This document shows positions 33,162 to 45,403 of a stretch of DNA of 64,000 bases, piece by piece. This stretch comes from Boesenbergia rotunda (Eukaryota; Streptophyta; Magnoliopsida; Zingiberales; Zingiberaceae): contig JAGFNQ010008318.1 in assembly GCA_024364735.1 (NCBI GenBank), positions 123,305 through 187,304 on the forward strand, written 5' to 3'. How positions within the stretch are numbered: the first letter of the stretch is position 1; the number at the start of each line of letters is the position of its first letter. Under the pieces are notes generated by a model that was not told the DNA's origin, made no database searches, and saw nothing but the letters and a program-made list of their open reading frames with translations. The translations under genes and the position numbers were made by a program.

Positions 33162-35909
33162 ATCTCCCCCTTTTTGTTGTTTGACAACCCGATTTAAGTG
33201 TAAGCATTAATGATTAATTGAAGGCAGTTCAATTATCGTAAGGGAATCAATGTCCTCCCCCTACAATAAACCTAAACTTAATCAACCATTCTCTTCCCCT
33301 TTGTCAAACATCGAAAAGGGCATGGTTATTAAGTTTAAACATACCTCCCCCTCAAACATGGGTCTCTCCCCAAACCTAAAATAATCAAAGGTAAACTTTT
33401 AAATTGCATATGAGAGGCATATACCATAAATGTATCATGACAACACTGTATATGCATCATACGGCAAGTGTGAATTGCACATGAAACTATATACAAAATT
33501 ATATCATGGTCAAACATGTATATGTTTCACATGACAAGTAGGGAATGCAGCTGTATCCAACACATAATCCTGATTGCTCTCCGTGACCGATCAAGTTCTT
33601 TGATTACTCGATACAGAACAATTTCTGATTAGTCTGGGGAGCGATCAGTTTTCAAAAAAATTTCTGAAACTCTGATACGTTCCCGATCAGACTGCATTAA
33701 CAATTTGCATTCCACTACAGGTGTGTAGACTCTATTGATATTCGACATTTCAGAAACATTTCTGAAACACGACATTAAGAACAAGAGTCATGGCTCAACA
33801 AACCCTTTCTTATGAATTTAAACATCCCAACATAGGTTTGTATCAAATCACTATTAAGTACCAGGTTTGTACCACTTGAACAAATTTGTGTTCCCATAGT
33901 ACCAGGTTTGTACCAATGGGTGATCAAGTATGTTTCTATTGTAATCGGATTGTATCATGTTTGTTTGTAGTATGATCATTAAACTGATACAATTCGACGA
34001 GAAGTGATTGGTCTGAGAAATTTTTTGGATCATTTTGGAACGATCTGGGAGTTCCTTGATCAGAGTTGATCTGATCGGTCACTGGACCAATCAGAGTGAT
34101 CCCTGATCGATCACTGGACCAATCAGAGTGATCCCTGATCGGTCTCCAGACCGATCAGGTCTGATACATACGACCATAGTTTGCAGAATCGCGATCCTGG
34201 ATCGTAGGATCGTACGATTCTACGATCCTACGGCAGAAAACGATCCAGAATCGCGCAGAATCGTTTTTTGTAGCAGGATCGCAGCAGGATCGGTAGGATC
34301 GGATAGAATCGGACAGGATCGTATAGGATCGGACAGGATCGGAACAGAATCGGAACAGGATCGATGAAAGCTTTAAGATGTCATAACTTTTGACTCGGAT
34401 TGAACCACGTGACCTATAATATATCAAATTGAAACTCGTTCAAAGATCTACAAGTTAGTTTTAAGATTGAATCCCAAAAAATATTGTTTAAAGCCTTTTC
34501 AGAGGCCCAGAAGATTATTAATCTTTTTTATTATTTTTTTTATCTTTTACATCGTTAGTGTTAGTGTTTTAAGATTATTTAAATATCTATTTAATTATTT
34601 TTTAGTTAGTTTTTGATAAATAATATTATGTTATATCTTTTTTCTAAAATGATGAGTCTTTAGATGTCTATTATCTAATAGGTTGACAATTAAATTGGAT
34701 CATCTTGTAATAAATAAAATATTCTTGAAGTTAAACGTGATTATTTTCATTATAGTGTTAATAAAAATTGTATATTTTTTCATTTTAAGGGTTTTTGATA
34801 GGATCGTACGATTTTACGATCCGATCCTGACCGATCCGATCCTGACCCCAAATCGATCCTGTGTAGGATCGCGATTCTACGAACCTTGCATACGACAGTT
34901 CAGAAACTCTGAAACACTTCTAAACCCTAATTCAATTAGGTTTAATCCAAGACAGAATTCCATTAAACATAATTCATTTCTCTTAACCACAATAAACAAC
35001 ATGATTTATGTCCTTCAAACTAAAGATCAAGGATTTCTATGGGTTTAAGATCAAGAATTTCTATGGATCCAAACAGATTTGTATACAAGCATGATCAGTG
35101 GGAAAACAAACAAGTCATGAAATTTGAGTTTGATACAAAGAAAGCATTATCCCTAGACCTTAAGCTCATGTTATTATCTATCACCACCTTATGAGTGATC
35201 AGTTCAAATTATGTATTGATCTTGTTCTTAAACAATATTGGTATGTCATAGATTAATGTTAATAACACCCAAACAATAAGATCATGGCATACAAGTAAAT
35301 TTTAGCTTGCTTGAATCAAATTAGCATCAATATATGAGTAAATTCCAAAACATACTTGTATCAAGTGAGTATCAACATATGATCAAATTTCTAAGTTTTG
35401 ATCAATTTAATGTATGTCTATAACATGTTTGCTTCAACTACTCAACTCCATATTTGTTCCTTAGCATGCATTCATGTGGTATAACATATACAAGAAAAAT
35501 GGACTCCTTAGGCTTGACATAATGCATATCATAAACCATGAATTGTAGGAAAACATAAATTGCAACAATAAAACTAATTATCCTAAACAATCCATGGCAA
35601 GAGTAAGTTATGTGCCAACCTAAACCATCCATGTGAATATTTTTTTTTTCAAAACTTGTTTATTTATTTTGAAGCATGGATATACTATCATTCATTGCAT
35701 GATAAGTTTCCTATTGCCCAAATTAGATTTCATAAATCACTAGCCAAGGGATCATCTTGTTATAAGAACTAAGACAATGAAGCTCAAAGCATTTAATTTG
35801 AATTTTCCATAACCAACCATGTGAATGACAATTCTTTTTTCTTGGTTATGGGTTTGGAGCACCAAATATCAACCTCCCATGTTGATAGATTCTCTCCCTC
35901 AAATAATGC
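33162..35909 (-). other. Non-coding internal region of element A
   Basis: Lies between the gag end and the 3' LTR of A. No RT, RNase H or integrase motif was found on either strand. It contains polypyrimidine blocks (CCTCCCCCTACAATAAACC, CATACCTCCCCCTCAAAC), and a 714-bp hAT-type element is inserted at 34175-34888. Confidence 0.6.
34175..34888. mobile_element. hAT-type non-autonomous element, 714 bp
   Basis: Flanked by the exact 8-mer CATACGAC (34167-34174 and 34889-34896). The inverted termini read CATAGTTTGCAGAATCGCGA and, from the other end, CAAGGTTCGTAGAATCGCGA, which match over most positions. The subterminal regions are filled with GGATCG / CGATCC hexamers (34190-34360 and 34798-34880). 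There is no transposase. It is inserted in element A. Confidence 0.85.
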
Positions 35910-37065
35910 TTATACAATTCGAAATATGGAAGTTTTAGGTACCCAAATTTTGGGACCTAAGGCATCTACAATGAAAGACTTTGGCACCCATGCCTCAGTT
36001 ACTTTCTTCCTAACCTTTTGAACCATAGACTTATTTTGTGATCCAAAATGTGTTCTTGACATTAGTGATACAAAGGTTGGTTCTTTAGGTCAGTAACCTA
36101 TACCGGTCTTGTTGTAAACCGCCCTTTGGGAGTTAAGAATCATGCCTAATATTTTAGAGCTAGTTGAAAACTTCTCAAGAATATTCTTGAGGTTTTCAAT
36201 TTCACTTTTCAAATTCTTATTCTCATCCTCAAGGTCTTAACATGAAAATCATTAATATCATGATCCTTAGGTGTTTTCAATTTTTGTACTTCTAATTTTA
36301 AAGATTTAACTTTGGCCTTAGATTTCTTAAGCATGTTTGTCATGCAAGCTATTGTTCTATAGCACTTATCTAACTCGGGAAAGATTACCTCTTCATCATC
36401 CGAAGATGATGAAGGCGCGGTTGAGGAGCTTCTTGATTCGTTGTAACTCTCCTCGGTTGATTCTTCTAAGGCCATGAAGGCCATATGGCAGTGAGTGCTC
36501 TTCTCCTCTATTTCCTTTTTCCTCTCCGTCTTCTTTCGGTCACCTGCCACTAAAGCAATCCCTTTCTCCTTGAGGCTTTGGTTAGCAAGTTCGTGTAGCT
36601 CTATTTCACAAAATAAATCTTCTAACTTAATAATTGACAAGTCCTTGGAAACCTTGTAGGAATCCACCATGGATGGCCACAAGGCATTCCTTGGAAAGGC
36701 TTTTAGGGCATACCTCACAAGGTCGCGATTCTCGACCTTTTCATCAATGGAGTGGAGACCATTCATTACCTCTTTGAATCTACAGTGAAGTTCACTTACC
36801 GTTTCACTCTCCTTCATGGAGAGATTTTGTATTTGGTTGAGGAACAAGTCCCTCCTGGCTATCCTTGAGTCTCGGGTGCCCTCATGAAGCTCAATGAGCT
36901 TGCTCCAAAGATCTTTAGCACTTGTAAAGGGAATCACCTTGATCAACTCCTCCTTGGTCATCCTGCATTGCAATGTGACCACAGCTTTGACATTTACTTC
37001 ACTTTTTCTTATTTGCTCAGCCGACCAACTTGAGAAATCGAGATCTTTTCCTTCAACATCTCTTG
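35910..37065 (-). pseudogene. Sirevirus-like gag of element A, truncated and frameshifted
   Basis: The minus strand reads SWSAEQIRKSEVNVKAVVTL, then MTKEELIKVIPFTSAKDLW and KLIELHEGTRDSRIARRDL (gag core like B). An acidic, coiled-coil rich part follows, then a frameshift at about 36235 and the C-terminal motifs VYNKTGIGY, AWVPKSF and KIWVPK before the stop at 35910-35912. Another stop lies after TGIGY. No CCHC knuckle is visible. The N-terminal end is lost at 37065, where the LTR of element B begins; the open frame runs through the junction to 37102, giving a chance fusion. Confidence 0.75.
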
Positions 37066-38643
37066 TGTAGGACCGATGCACGTGAGAGGGGGGGTGAATC
37101 ACGTGACTTTTAAAATCTTTGTTATAAAATCAGAGTCGATAGAAAATTGTACGATGCTTTTTATAACGTGCGCAGCGGAAAAATTAAAACGAAATGCGAA
37201 AGCGAAAAATAAAAAAAATTACACGAGGAGTTTTACTTCGTTCGGAGCCTTCGCCGACTCCTACTCGAAGGCCCAGGTTCCTTGAACCTTTCCTGTGGGC
37301 AATCCACTAAAAACCTCTACCGACAAACTACCGATAGAGTGATTCGAATACAAGATTGGGCGGAAGTGTAACAGCCCTACACTTCCCCCTTAAATAATTT
37401 AAGTGCAGAAAAAAAAATTCGTTACCCAACACTTAGATTTATCTTAAGCAGCTTGGGTGTTCGGAGCGATCTTCCAGCAGCGGTCGGACAACGTCGAGTC
37501 AAAGCACAAACCGCAGCAGAGGAGCGTGGAAGCAAGAGAGCGCCAAAGCTTGAATCAGAATCAAATTTTCTTATTTGTTAGAGGGCTTGCTTGCTTCTAT
37601 TTATAGTGCCTCGATGCATGATCTTCTCAGCTCAAATTTATCCATCAACAAGATAAAATAATTAAAAAAAAGATAATATTTCTATCCGTTGCTTCAATTA
37701 AGAAAATAATTTAAATAAAATATAAATACAGAATATTGAAAAGTTAACCGAGAGGTTTTATCCTCTTACAATTTTATTGATAATTTAAAAGGAGATTTTA
37801 TCCTTCCTGCTAAGCTTTACGTGAGAATTTTAAGCATTAGTAGGAATAATTTTATTCTCTAAAAAGAAGAAAATACGAATAATTTAATTGATAATTAATC
37901 CTTCACCAAGGCTTTAGATAAGGAATAATTTTATAAAATTCAACTACAAAATCTAATTAAATAAATTCTGTAAAATAGAGTTAATGCATTTAGAATCTAA
38001 TTAAATAAATTCTGTAAAATAGAGTTAATGCATTTAGAATCTAATTAAATAAATTCTGTAAAATAGAGTTAATGCATTTAGAATCTAATTAAATAAATTC
38101 TGTAAAATAGAGTTAATGCATTTAGAATCTAATTAAATAAATTCTGTAAAATAGAGTTAATGCATTTAGAGTTAATTAGACCCCGTCCAAACCTGGATAA
38201 GGATCTAACCAGGACTCAACCGAGGTCACCAAAATGGGCCTAAGTTGGACCGCGCCTACAGTCCTAAAATAGGACCCGTCCTCACTGGTTCGCTCCTCCA
38301 GTGACTTACCTCACTTACCTCGTGCAGCTCTACTCAACTTCTTAACCCACCAGGTCTTCCTGCCAGGGCTCAACCACCCTGGTCTTTTTGCCAAGTTTCA
38401 ACCAACTTGGGTTTCAGCCAGTTGTCAGGCCCCGTGAACCCAACTGGACTTCTCGCCAGGACTCAACCACCCTGGACTTCCCGCCAGGACTCAACCACCC
38501 TGGACTTCAGCCTGGTGTCAGGTCCTAAGTCTTTCAACCCTGCACACTTAGTAAAGAGATCAAAACCAAAAGCAAGTCTAACTTTAACCTATTTGTCATT
38601 CATCAAAATTCAGGTTTAACTATTAGTGCAAATTGCACCAACA
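37066..38643 (-). repeat. 3' LTR of element B, 1578 bp
   Basis: Starts TGTAGGACCGATGCACGTG (+ strand) and ends GCACCAACA. The next bases ATCTCCCCCTTTTTGATGC give the polypurine tract on the minus strand. It is closely similar to 45404-46927 but differs at scattered sites and in minisatellite copy number. It carries GCAGCGGAA at 37172-37180. Confidence 0.85.
37951..38167. repeat. 44-bp minisatellite in LTR B, five copies
   Basis: The unit begins AATCTAATTAAATAAATTCT and ends TTAATGCATTTAG. Five tandem copies are present, almost identical. The other LTR of B has four (about 46281-46458), the last with TTAATTCATTTAG. Confidence 0.9.
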
Positions 38644-39662
38644 ATCTCCCCCTTTTTGATGCAATTACAACCTGGGTTAAAGTTAGAAAATACCAGATAA
38701 AGCAATGAGTCCAAGAATAATATGCAAATGACATGCTCTAAGATCAAAAATTTTTAATTTTCTAACTCAACCCTTAAACCCTCCCCCTTTGGCATTCATC
38801 AAAACAAAGAAATAATAAGTGTGCAAGCATCAGAAATAAAACAAGCAATCAAGTAATATGCCAGCCAAGTAAAAAATACTTTAAGTATTTGGGGGGAAAA
38901 AATGCTTACCAAGCATACTAAGTTTCTGAATTGATTCAGAGGGGTAAGTCAAATTCTTAATTTAACACAAACAATCTGAGAGCATAAATGTTAAAGGAAA
39001 TTTCAAGATATATATTTTTTAAATCCTTGTTCAATTAAAGAAGATATTTTCTAAAACAGTTTTCACTAAACATTTTTGAGAGTTAGAATACAAAATATAA
39101 ACTCAAGCTCCCCCTGAACCAAGTAAGAAAGTTTAGCCCATTTTGAATGTCTAACCGTAGTTACTAGCTAACTATCTATAGGATAGTAGTTTTCACTAGG
39201 TTAGTCAAGTCAAGTACTAGTGTCTAGCTTAGCTTTACAGAAAGACTACTTGACTTGATCAATATGAAGTTGGTATTTAACGCCCAGACTCGCTACGATG
39301 CACAGGTTTAAGCATTCTGAAGTCCAGGCAATACCCTATACATCTCACCCCGTTCTAAGTTTTAGCATACACAAACATGTTATACCTAATGTGCTTTGTG
39401 AGATGCGGCCTCTAAATCTATAGGAACATGCATCTCTAGGGGTCAAACTTAGGCTAAGTCCACCAGTCTCGATAGTCAAGTTTGAAATCAAAGTTAATTT
39501 TTTTTTTAAAATTAAGTGTGAAAATCAAAGTCAATTTTGAAAATCAAGTTTAAAAAATACATATTTTAGAGAGTACAAAAAATGTAAATACAAAAATTAA
39601 CTCTAACTCAAGCTATGTGTCAAACAGAATTTGTGAGTTGAGTAAAAGTGATTAGGTCAATC
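38644..39662 (-). other. Non-coding region between pol and 3' LTR of element B
   Basis: About 1 kb without coding frame between the pol stop and the polypurine tract, which is typical of Sirevirus-like elements. G-run-like blocks on the minus strand (CCCCCTTTGGC, CCCCCTGAACC on +) occur near 38783 and 39110. Confidence 0.6.
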
Positions 39663-41603
39663 CTAGTCTACAACACACATTCCTATTAACCTTCTTAAAT
39701 TGCTAAATTCGGATTCAGGAAGTGGTTTAGTGAATATGTCAGCTAGGTTAGATTTGGATTCAACATGATTAAGTTCTATTTCCCCTTTATTAACATGATC
39801 TCTAACAAAATGGTGCTTAATTTCTATATGTTTGGTCCTAGAGTGGTGAATTAGGTTTTTGGTTAGATTAATTGAACTTAGATTATCTATAAAAGTTTTG
39901 ACTTTCTTAAAATCTAAGTTAAAATCTTTTAAGGTATGCATCATCCAGAGTAATTGGGCTACACATTCACCCATTGCTATGTATTCAGCTTCAGTGGTGG
40001 ATAGGGCAACACAATGTTGTTTTCTACTGAACCAACTAACTAGTGAGGGTCCTAGAAGTTGGCATCCACCACTGGTACTTTTTCTATCTAATTTACAGCC
40101 AGCATAATCTGAGTCAGAAAATCCAATAAGTTCAAACTGGGCTGTTCTAGGGTACCAAATTCCTAAACTTTCTGTCCCTTTGAGATACCTAAATATCCTT
40201 TTAACTAGGGTTAGATGTGATTCTTTAGCACATGTTTGATACCTAGCACACATACTAACTGCAAAGAGAATATCAGGTCGACTTGCAGTTAGGTAAAGTA
40301 AGCTACCTATAGCACTTCTATAATACTTAAGGTCAACAGGTTTGCCATTTGTATCACTATCTATAGTTTGATTGGTAGCCATAGGTGTCTTAATTTCTTT
40401 AGCACTATCCATTCCAAATTTTCTAAGTAATTCTTTAGTGTATTTTTGTTGATAGACAAAAGTACCCTCACTAGTCTGTTTTATTTGTAACCCTAAAAAG
40501 AAAGTTAATTGACCTATTAAACTCATTTCAAATTCATTTTCCATTACCGTTATAAAATCTTGTAAAAATTTTGAGTTAGTTGAGCCAAATACTATATCAT
40601 CTACATATACTTGAGCTATAAAAATATCAGTTTTTAGAGTTTTAACAAATAGTGTTGGGTCAATTTTACCTTGGTTAAAGCCTTTAGATACTAAGTAGTT
40701 AGACAATCTTTCATACCAGGCCCTAGGGGCTTGCTTAAGTCCATATAAGGCTTTCTTAAGTTTAAAGACATAGTCAGGATATTCTAGGCTTTCAAAACCT
40801 GGGGGTTGTCCTACATAGATTTCTTCCTTAATCAGGCCATTTAGGAAGGCTGACCTAACATCCATTTGATACAACTTGAATCCCTTATGGGCTGCATAAC
40901 TTAAAAGCATCCTAATGGACTCAAGTCTAGCTACAGGGGCATAGGTTTCATCATAATCAAGTCCTTCTACTTGGCTAAACCCCTTAGCTACTAACCTAGC
41001 CTTATTCCTGACTGTTTCTCCTTGTTCGTTAAGTTTATTCCTAAAGACCCATTTAGTTTCAATAAATTTCTTGCCTTTAGGTAAGGGTACTAAGTCCCAG
41101 ACTTGACTACGTTCAAATTGGGCTAACTCTTCCTGCATGGCTATGATCCAATCAGGGTCAAGTAAGGACTCTTCTATAGACTTGGGTTCAATTTTTGAAA
41201 TCAAGGCAATTTGACTAAGGTTCCTAAAGGCTGATCTGGTCTGAACCCTTAGCTCTGGATCGCCTATGATCTGATCAGTTGGGTGGGCTGAGCTAACTCG
41301 AATAGTTCTGGGTTGGTTAGGTTCAGATTCAGGTGCAGGTTCAGTCAGATCATGGTCTCGGTCCTCAAATTGGCTTTCATTTGGGTCAGTACTAACAAAA
41401 TCAATTGGTTGGTAGGTGGTTTGATCAAGGTTATTTGGGCTAGACTTTTCATCAAATTTTACATTTGTAGTTTCTTCAATTCTTAGGGTAGTTTTATTAT
41501 AAACTCTATAAGCTCTACTGGTAAGGGAATAACCTACAAAGATACCTTCCTCAACCTTAGAGGTAAATTTTCCTAAGTGTTCTCTAGTGTTTAATATATA
41601 CAC
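39663..41603 (-). pseudogene. Copia reverse transcriptase and RNase H (element B pol, 3' part)
   Basis: An open stretch of 646 codons. It contains the post-integrase KYL-like region (NTREHLGKFTSKVEEGIFVG), then the RT with KWVFRNKLNEQGE, ARLVAKGFSQ, YDETYAPVARLESIR, YQMDVRSAFLNG, LYGLKQAPRAWYERL and YVDDIVFGSTN. The RNase H follows with GFSDSDYAGCKLDRKSTSG, ALSTTEAEYIAMGE, HSRTKHIEIKHHF and LADIFTKPL. The catalytic YVDD Asp residues are present. It is separated from the integrase by a frameshift near 41600, so the full polyprotein is broken. Confidence 0.9.
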
Positions 41604-42198
41604 TTTGCATCCAAATACTTTAAAATACTTAATATTAGGTTGTTTTTCATAATAGATTTCAAAGTTGTTTTTCCTAGATTTTTATTTATAGTTATTCTAT
41701 TTTGTACATAACAGGCTGTACTAACAGCCTCAGCCCAAAAATATTTAGGTAGATTGTATTCATTTAGCATTGTTCTGGTTGCTTCTTGTAGTGTTCTATT
41801 TTTCCTTTCTACTATTCCATTTTGTTGAGGTGTTTTAGGACAAGAGAATTCGTGATGGTAGTCATTTTCTAAGCAGAATTGGTTAAATTTTTGATTTTTG
41901 AATTCCCCGCCGTTATCGCTCCTAAGTCTTTTAATTTTAATCCCTTTTTCATTTTCTACTAATTTACAAAATTGAGTAAACATATCAAAAGTTTCATCTT
42001 TATTTTTTAAAAATTTTACCCAGGTAAATCTTGAATAGTCATCTATGATTACTAAACAGTAAAGGTTTCCACTAATTGATTTTACCCCATGTGAGTCAAA
42101 TAGGTCTAGGTGAATTAATTCAAGAATTGACTTAGTTTGAGTTTGACTAGTTGGTTGTGGGTTGACCTAGTTTGTTTTCCTTGTTGACATGCGTTACA
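41591..42198 (-). pseudogene. Copia integrase part of element B, frameshifted and cut by the gap
   Basis: Contains the end of the zinc region (CNACQQGKQT), then LELIHLDLFDSHG, IIDDYSRFTWVKF, RLRSDNGGEFKN, TPQQNGIVERKNRTLQE and YFWAEAVSTACYVQNR. The DDE residues are visible as D in HLDLF, D in SDNG and E in VERKN. At least two frameshifts are present, one upstream of LELIHL and one near 41650. The N-terminal part is lost in the N run. Confidence 0.85.
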
Positions 42199-42559
42199 NN
42201 NNNNNNNNNNNNNNNNNNNNNNNNNNNNNNNNNNNNNNNNNNNNNNNNNNNNNNNNNNNNNNNNNNNNNNNNNNNNNNNNNNNNNNNNNNNNNNNNNNNN
42301 NNNNNNNNNNNNNNNNNNNNNNNNNNNNNNNNNNNNNNNNNNNNNNNNNNNNNNNNNNNNNNNNNNNNNNNNNNNNNNNNNNNNNNNNNNNNNNNNNNNN
42401 NNNNNNNNNNNNNNNNNNNNNNNNNNNNNNNNNNNNNNNNNNNNNNNNNNNNNNNNNNNNNNNNNNNNNNNNNNNNNNNNNNNNNNNNNNNNNNNNNNNN
42501 NNNNNNNNNNNNNNNNNNNNNNNNNNNNNNNNNNNNNNNNNNNNNNNNNNNNNNNNNNN
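42199..42559. other. Assembly gap (361 N)
   Basis: Run of undetermined bases between the integrase start and the AT-rich spacer of element B. Confidence 1.
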
Positions 42560-43018
42560 TGAATTTTGAATTTGATTTGTTAATTTGAATTTTGAATTTG
42601 ATTTTGTTAATTTGAATTTTGAAATTTGATTTTGTTAATTTGAATTTTGAATTTGATTTTGTTAATTTGAATTTTGAAATTTGAATTTTAATTGAATTTG
42701 AATTTTGAATTGAATTTGAATTTGAATTTTAATTTGAATTTTGAAATTTGATTTTGTTAATTTGAATTTTGAAATTTGATTTTGTTAATTTGAATTTTGA
42801 AATTTGATTTTGTTAATTTGAATTTTGAAATTTGATTTTGTTAATTTGAATTTTGAATTTGATTTTGTTAATTTTTTTTTTTTTTTTTTTTTTTTTTTTG
42901 TTAATTTGAATTTTGAAATTTGATTTTGTTAATTTGAATTTTGAAATTTGATTTTGTTAATTTGAATTTTGAAATTTGATATTGTTAATTTGAATTTTGA
43001 AATTTGATTTTAGTTGTC
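42560..43018. repeat. AT-rich array of TTAATTTGAATTTTGAAATT units beside the gap
   Basis: Units of about 28 bp (TTTGAATTTTGAAATTTGAT followed by TTTGTTAA) repeat about 14 times with variants and a T-run at 42870-42899. It corresponds in position to the AT-rich spacer after gag in element C. Such an array probably caused the assembly gap. Confidence 0.85.
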
Positions 43019-43470
43019 CTTATTCATCTCACTTGATCTAAGTTGTCAATCAAAGGGATCCTATGATTTGTGTGAGATAAGTTTGAGTTTGATTTATAAA
43101 AGTTAATCTGACCTTTTGTTAGATTCAGGTTTGACAAGAAGCAGTTTAAAAGTATACTTCCATAATTGGTTTCCAGGCCGTAGCGAGGCACAGAGGTCTT
43201 CTTTGGCTGAAGCCTTATTGGATCAACAACCACTTTCTAGGCAAAACCGCTTAAGGAAGTTGTACTTTTAACCTACCTATTGAAACTCCTTGGTCTAACT
43301 AGTCTAGGATGTGGCGAGGTAGCTTCGGCTAGTTCCATTGGGCTAAGAAGACCAAATAGAGGACGCCTTCCCCTACCTGACTCCTTAGATCAGCTTCCCT
43401 AACGTACTATCAGCTCGCCCTACCCTGGTACTGAGTAGGTCAAGTGTCAGACTAACTTTTGAAACTAGTC

Positions 43471-45133
43471 CTAGGTACCCAGACGGGTAAAGGGTGACTT
43501 TGAGGTGCCAACTAATTTGGAGCTTCCCCCTAAATTGTAGACTGGGTGTCTAGGGTCAATGTAGTGGATGTCCCTTTTTGGGACGTAAAGTTGATTCTGA
43601 CCTACTTGCTTTGTTAGGTAAGCTTTCGGAACCCACGCTTTTCGTTGATTTTTGCGGGGGTGGATAAAGGAGATAAAGGATCTTTGGGCTGATCCTAATT
43701 TATATCCTATCCCAGATTTATTGTACATGCCCTTTTTGATCCAAGAATGAGGTCAAGGTTCTTGGATCGGGTTGTGAAAGTTGCTAGTAGATCCTTAAGT
43801 TTTAGGACTTCGCCCTTTAGAGTGGAGTTTTCAGTTTCAAGCTCAATTGTCTTTGATTTGAGTTTGTTCAGTTAATGTTCTGGTATTAATTAATTGCTCC
43901 TTAAGGTCTTGATTTTCCTTAAGGAGCTGGTCATTCCTAGATTCAGATGCAAGTAATTTTTTATTTAAAATGGAAATAATCTTTAAAAAATTTTCATTAA
44001 CTGAATCTAAATATACCTTAGTCGAGCCGTCCGAAAAGAGTCCGATCTCTTGACTCGACTCGTATTCGGAATCTTCGTCGTGCTCCGAGTCTGACCCGGG
44101 TCCAGTTGCCATTAGCGCGAGTAGCTTGTCTCTTTGGTGGTTCATAGTCAGAGTCATCCGAACTCTCGTCCCAGGTGGCTTGAAGAGCCTTCTTCTTCTT
44201 GCTTTTCTTTGATTGGTCCTCCGTTTTGTAGGGACATTCATGTTTGAAGTGTCCTTTTCTGTTGCAACCGAAGCAGGTTATTTTGCTTTTGTCTCCATAA
44301 CTGGTTGGCTTCATTATCTTTTGGAAATCTCTTTTCGAGAATTTGCTTTTCTTTTGGCGAGGACTTTTTTTTACTAAGTTAACCATTTGTTCCTCGTCAT
44401 CTGAGTCTGAGTCTGACTCTTCTTCTGATTCTTGAATTTTCTTCTTCGACATGACTTCTTTTGAAGAACCTGCAAACAAAGCAAATCCTTTCTCGGCCTT
44501 GGCGTTAGTTTGTTCGTGCAGTTCTAATTCACAGAATAGTTCATCTAAATTTATTTTGGAAAGATTCCTAGAAATTTTATAAGCATCTATGATGGATGCC
44601 CATAAAGAGTTTCTAGGAAAGGCATTTAGTGCATACCTTATAATATCTCTATTTTCTTGTTTGTGCCCAATGAGGTGGAGTCCATTTAGTATGTCCTTGA
44701 TCCGGGCGTGGAGTTGGCTTGCAGACTCACCTTCCTGCATTTTTATGTTAAATAATTTATTCAATAAAAAATCTCTTTTTGTTACCTTCGCATCTGAGGT
44801 GCCTTCATGCAGTTCAATCAGTTTGTCCCAAAGTTCTTTGGCAGATTCAGTTGGGCCGATACGGTTCAATTCCTCTTTGGTTAGTCCGCATTGGAGTGTG
44901 TTCTGTGCTTTGAACTCAATCTGAGCCCTTTTCTTCATTTCTAGGTTCCATCTGTCATGCTTCAGTAGTGCATTGTTTCCCTCGTCCATTGGTGGTTCGT
45001 AGCCAGATTGCACCGCGAACCATTGATCCATATCAGTCTTTAGGTACACCTCCATTCTTCGTTTCCAGTAAGGGAAGTCTTCCCCATTGAAGAGCGGAGG
45101 ATGGGCAGTACTATATCCTTCACCTTGAGCCAT
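43471..45133 (-). pseudogene. Sirevirus-like gag of element B
   Basis: The first 371 codons (45133 down to 44018) start MAQGEGYSTAHPPLFNGED and contain the UBN2-type gag core (LTKEELNRIGPTESAKELW, KLIELHEGTSDAKVTKRDF, YALNAFPRNSLWASIIDAY). One knuckle follows, CFGCNRKGHFKHEC. A frameshift near 44100 leads to a second frame with a coiled coil (FLKIISILNKKLLASESRND, LLKENQDLKEQLI). A further break near 43850 leads to YNKSGIGYKLG, KAWVPKAYL and LYVPKRDIHYIDP. Gag would assemble particles. The start follows the primer site by about 250 bases. Confidence 0.85.
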
Positions 45134-45387
45134 CTGAAATAGACAACAACAAAAACACTTGTTCCAAGACTAGGTCTTGGATTAGTAGTGTGGTAGGAAA
45201 AGGAGAAGAAAGGAACAAAAAACGACTCGAAATGGTGTTGCCCAAATTCGAGTAAAATCGATAGAAAATATCTAAATTTAGGCAACAATACCTAATTTAG
45301 ATCGTGCAGCGAAAACACAAAAACAAAACAAAAAAGAATTGGATTTCCCCCGGCTCTTATGGTGGTTGCACCGATACAGAGCGAACT

Positions 45388-45401
45388 TGGCTCTGATACC
45401 A
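45388..45401 (-). promoter_or_regulatory. Primer binding site of element B
   Basis: Minus strand TGGTATCAGAGCCA, complementary to the 3' end of initiator tRNA-Met, two bases after the LTR end TACA. Confidence 0.9.
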
Positions 45402-45403
45402 CT

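Noticed and set aside
42172..42588. Open frames spanning the N run
   Set aside because: They consist almost only of undetermined residues.
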